Part shown: piece after piece, positions 6,675 through 8,768 of the stretch
Position numbering within the stretch: position 1 is the stretch's first letter
Layout: every line of letters starts with the position of its first letter
NCBI GenBank assembly: GCA_905206195.1
Contig: CAJLGN010000036.1
Location: forward strand, 1 to 8,768
Reading direction: 5' to 3'
Source of the DNA: an uncultured Roseburia sp.
GTDB lineage: Bacteria; Bacillota; Clostridia; Lachnospirales; Lachnospiraceae
DNA: 8,768 bases
Program-made: the position numbers and the translations under genes
The notes under the pieces: model-generated
The model's database searches: none
Told to the model about the DNA's origin: nothing
What the model saw: the letters and a program-made list of their open reading frames with translations, nothing else

Positions 6675-7532
6675 CTAATCTTCATATATAATACGAGGCG
6701 CTTTCCGCATCGTGATACGCCAGGACGTTCCCGTGCCGATATTGTAGGCCTTTGCAAAGCTTCCCTGGTTGATCGCAACCGCCATGCAGTCTAAGCTGTT
6801 GACATACACAAGCGGCTCTCCCACGTAGACGTCCGCAAAGCTCTTTGCGTACACCAAAATATTTTTATACAGCACACGCGTCTCATTTTCAATGCTGACC
6901 TCCACTCTTCCCCCGTGGGAAACGCCAAGCTCTGAAAACAGCTCTCTACTGATATTGGTCCAGAGCGATCCAAAACGCACGTCCAGCACATCGACTGTTC
7001 CGCTGACCTTATCCTTGTCAAAATGTGTCTCTATCACGTGCAAAGAAGTCACGGACTCCACCTCTGTCTCGGGGCCTACTTCCTCAAAGGAAATCACCCC
7101 TGCCGCAAGCCTCGCTCCCGTGTATGCGTAAATGTCCCTGCCGTGGAAGGTGTAGCTCTCCCCCGAATTGGGAAGGCGGTTGACGCTCTCATCGATGATG
7201 CGCGCCTCCACAATCCCGCACATCCTCTTAATGTGCGTCAGAGTGCCGTTATCCGGTGTAATAATATACTGCCCCGTCTTTGTCCTGACCGCGATACTTC
7301 TCCGCGTAGAGCCGACGCCCGGATCTACCACACTCACAAAAACAGTGCCCTCCATCCAGTAGCTGACTGTCTGGATCAGGCGGTAAGACGCCTCCCAGAT
7401 GTCGTACTGCGGAATATCATGTGTCAAATCGTAAATCTTCAGATTCTCGTTGACGCTTGTCGCAACGCCGTACATTGCGCTCACTGCGCCGTCTGCAGTT
7501 CCAAAATCTGTCTGTATCACTAATGGTTTCAT
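6675..7532 (-). CDS. SAM hydroxide adenosyltransferase (SAM hydrolase, adenosine-forming; DUF62 family)
   Basis: This 285-residue soluble enzyme is predicted to split S-adenosylmethionine with water into adenosine and methionine, and belongs to the fluorinase/chlorinase-like fold family. The N-terminal domain shows QTDFGTADG (7-15), DLTHDI (35-40), VDPGVGSTRRS (69-79), ITPDNGTL (91-98) and FHGRDIYA (129-136). D70, R77 and H130 fit the Asp-Arg-His set known from the archaeal hydrolase (D68, R75, H127 there) by spacing and context. The C-terminal domain has the WTNI motif (191-194) and VAINQGSFAKAY. The start is ATG at 7532, with GGAGGGAGG just upstream. A small CCGGC/GCCGG hairpin (7546-7558) abuts the ribosome binding site. 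Being first in the ECF cluster and 16 bases from the ATPase gene, it probably works with that transporter. The enzyme class is firm; its role in the cell is inference. Confidence 0.9.
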   Translation of the reverse strand: MKPLVIQTDFGTADGAVSAMYGVATSVNENLKIYDLTHDIPQYDIWEASYRLIQTVSYWMEGTVFVSVVDPGVGSTRRSIAVRTKTGQYIITPDNGTLTHIKRMCGIVEARIIDESVNRLPNSGESYTFHGRDIYAYTGARLAAGVISFEEVGPETEVESVTSLHVIETHFDKDKVSGTVDVLDVRFGSLWTNISRELFSELGVSHGGRVEVSIENETRVLYKNILVYAKSFADVYVGEPLVYVNSLDCMAVAINQGSFAKAYNIGTGTSWRITMRKAPRIIYED

Positions 7533-7614
7533 ATGCCTCCCTCCACCGGCACCGCCGGCCGCACGTGATCTTATACTTTCTTTCTATGGCATGGATGACC
7601 GCCGTTTTTATCCT

Positions 7615-7623
7615 ATCATAGCA
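7615..7623 (-). promoter_or_regulatory. Likely extended -10 promoter for the SAM hydrolase-ECF cluster
   Basis: TGCTATGAT on the minus strand is an extended -10 (TGnTATGAT, one mismatch to TATAAT). It lies about 80 bases before the SAM hydrolase start, in the 156-base gap after the helicase gene. No good -35 is seen at the right distance (TTTTCT). A T-rich run lies upstream (about 7625-7650). Confidence 0.45.
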
Positions 7624-7688
7624 CTGCAAAAAAAGGAAGAAAAACTACGCTCGACATCGGCCGAAACAGCCGGCGCAATGCGGATCAT

Positions 7689-8768
7689 TCAGCTGAGCAG
7701 CTCCATCAACTCCTCCCTCGTAAAGGTGATGGAATCCATGCCCTCGCCCTCCAGCACCCGCTCCGCCAGCTTTTTCTTGCGTTTTTGAATATCCACAATC
7801 TTCTCCTCGATCGTTCCCTCGGACACCAGCTTGTACACCGTCACCACATTTTTCTGCCCGATGCGGTGCGCGCGGTCTGTCGCCTGGTTCTGCACCGCCA
7901 CGTTCCACCACGGATCATAGTGGATGACGATATCCGCCGCTGTCAGATTCAGCCCGGTTCCACCCGCTTTTAAGGAAATACAAAATACCGGAATGTCATC
8001 CCGGTTAAAACTCTCCACCATCTGCATCCGTTTTTCCTTATTCACAGCTCCCGTCAGCATATAGTACCCAACGCCCTCTTTCTTAAGGCGCATGGCAAGC
8101 CGCTCCAGCATCGTGGTAAACTGTGAAAAGAGCAAAACCTTATGCCCACCGTTCACCGCATCTAAAATCAATTCCATGCAGACATCCGCCTTGGCGGCCT
8201 CCCCCCGGTAGTCCTCAAAGAGCAGCGCCGGATCGCAGCAAAGCTGCCGCAGCCTGGTCAGCTCCGCGAGAATCTGTAACTTGCCCGCCCGAAATTCTTT
8301 CTCAGATTTGCCGTCCAGCATCTCCTTCATCCGCTGCAAATACGCCTCGTAGAGCTGTCTCTGCTCGCCAATAAGTCTCGCAAAAACATTTTCCTCCAAC
8401 TTCTCCGGCAGATCCTTTAGAACCTCTCTCTTTAATCGCCTCAGGATAAACGGGCGGATCATGCGCTGCAATCGCTCCATTTTATTCGCGTCGCCACCCG
8501 CGACGATCGGCGTCTCGATCTCCTCTCTAAAGCGCTGATACGTGTACAAAAATCCGGGCATCAGATAATCGAAGATACTCCACAGCTCACTCAGCCGGTT
8601 CTCAATCGGCGTTCCGGTCAGTGCGACCTTAAATGCCGCCGTTATTTTTTTGACGCCCTTCGCCGCCTGCGTCCCCGGATTCTTGATGTACTGTGCCTCA
8701 TCAATGATCTGCACCGCAAACACGATATCCCGGTACACGTCGGCGTCGCGCTTTAACAAATCGTAGGA
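7689..8768 (-). CDS. SNF2-family DEAD/DEAH-box helicase, C-terminal part, cut by right edge
   Basis: This is the C-terminal 360 residues of a SNF2-type ATPase, a DNA-translocating helicase relative also related to RapA/HepA. Numbering from the TTG at 8759: motif II DEAQ at 20-23 (IIDEAQYIKNPGT), motif III LTGTPIEN at 47-54, the SNF2-specific FILRRLKREV (104-113), motif IV VLLFSQFTTML (208-218), motif V ISLKAGGTGLNLT (261-273) and motif VI QATDRAHRIGQ (292-302). The C-terminus (EEKIVDIQKRKKKLAERVLEGEG) is the usual SNF2 tail and ends in an ordinary way at TGA (7689-7691). The frame stays open to the window edge (SYDLLKRD), so the TTG at 8759 is not the real start. Walker A and any N-terminal SWIM zinc finger, often present in such Clostridia proteins, would lie outside. 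No defect is seen. Confidence 0.95.
   Translation of the reverse strand, partial: SYDLLKRDADVYRDIVFAVQIIDEAQYIKNPGTQAAKGVKKITAAFKVALTGTPIENRLSELWSIFDYLMPGFLYTYQRFREEIETPIVAGGDANKMERLQRMIRPFILRRLKREVLKDLPEKLEENVFARLIGEQRQLYEAYLQRMKEMLDGKSEKEFRAGKLQILAELTRLRQLCCDPALLFEDYRGEAAKADVCMELILDAVNGGHKVLLFSQFTTMLERLAMRLKKEGVGYYMLTGAVNKEKRMQMVESFNRDDIPVFCISLKAGGTGLNLTAADIVIHYDPWWNVAVQNQATDRAHRIGQKNVVTVYKLVSEGTIEEKIVDIQKRKKKLAERVLEGEGMDSITFTREELMELLS

Noticed and set aside
7635..7688. A terminator for the SNF2 gene: CGGC/GCCG hairpin followed by T-rich sequence.
   Set aside because: The stem is only 4 bp and the T-run starts more than ten bases later, so it does not meet the usual pattern.
1..8768. tRNA, rRNA, CRISPR arrays, insertion sequences, T-box or SAM riboswitches.
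   Set aside because: No cloverleaf, regularly spaced repeat, transposase motif, T-box TGGNACCGCG block or SAM-I core was seen while reading both strands; the SAM link of the ECF cluster therefore has no riboswitch support here.

Overview
The window looks like a chromosomal segment of a low-to-moderate GC Firmicute, most likely a Clostridia member close to Lachnospiraceae. The reasons are strong GGAGG-type ribosome binding sites, an ECF (energy-coupling factor) vitamin-type transporter with a two-domain ATPase, and a short MntP-type manganese exporter. The family assignment comes from protein style, not from a search. Every real gene I can support lies on the minus strand, so the reading order is from high to low coordinates.

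Right to left: (1) 8768-7689 is the C-terminal half of a SNF2-family helicase, cut by the window edge. (2) 7532-3441 is a four-gene cluster: a SAM hydroxide adenosyltransferase (SAM hydrolase, DUF62 family), a two-domain ECF ATPase, an ECF T component and a UPF0397-type ECF S component. An extended -10 promoter precedes the first gene, and a second good promoter (TTGACA, 17 nt, TAGTGT) sits directly in front of the S component. (3) 3440-3221 is a leader with a long interrupted hairpin and U-tract; it either ends the ECF cluster or controls the next unit. (4) 3220-1655 is a pair of cation exporters, MntP (manganese efflux) and a YrbG-like Ca2+/cation antiporter, probably co-transcribed and ended by a terminator near 1557-1604. 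(5) 1453-1 is an AT-rich, degraded peptide/multidrug-type ABC exporter gene that runs off the left edge. It has lost its first membrane segment through a frame-shifting deletion and carries an in-frame TGA between its membrane and ATPase parts.

Functionally, the most interesting block is the SAM hydrolase joined to a complete ECF importer. ATPase, T and S subunits are all present, so the transporter could be self-contained. The SAM-splitting enzyme (giving adenosine plus methionine) suggests that the imported molecule or its fate is tied to SAM, methionine or nucleoside metabolism. The substrate cannot be read from the sequence.

No tRNA, rRNA, CRISPR array, insertion sequence or origin was seen. 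The left 1.6 kb is visibly richer in A+T than the rest and contains the broken gene, so it looks like decaying accessory DNA next to a stable core region.
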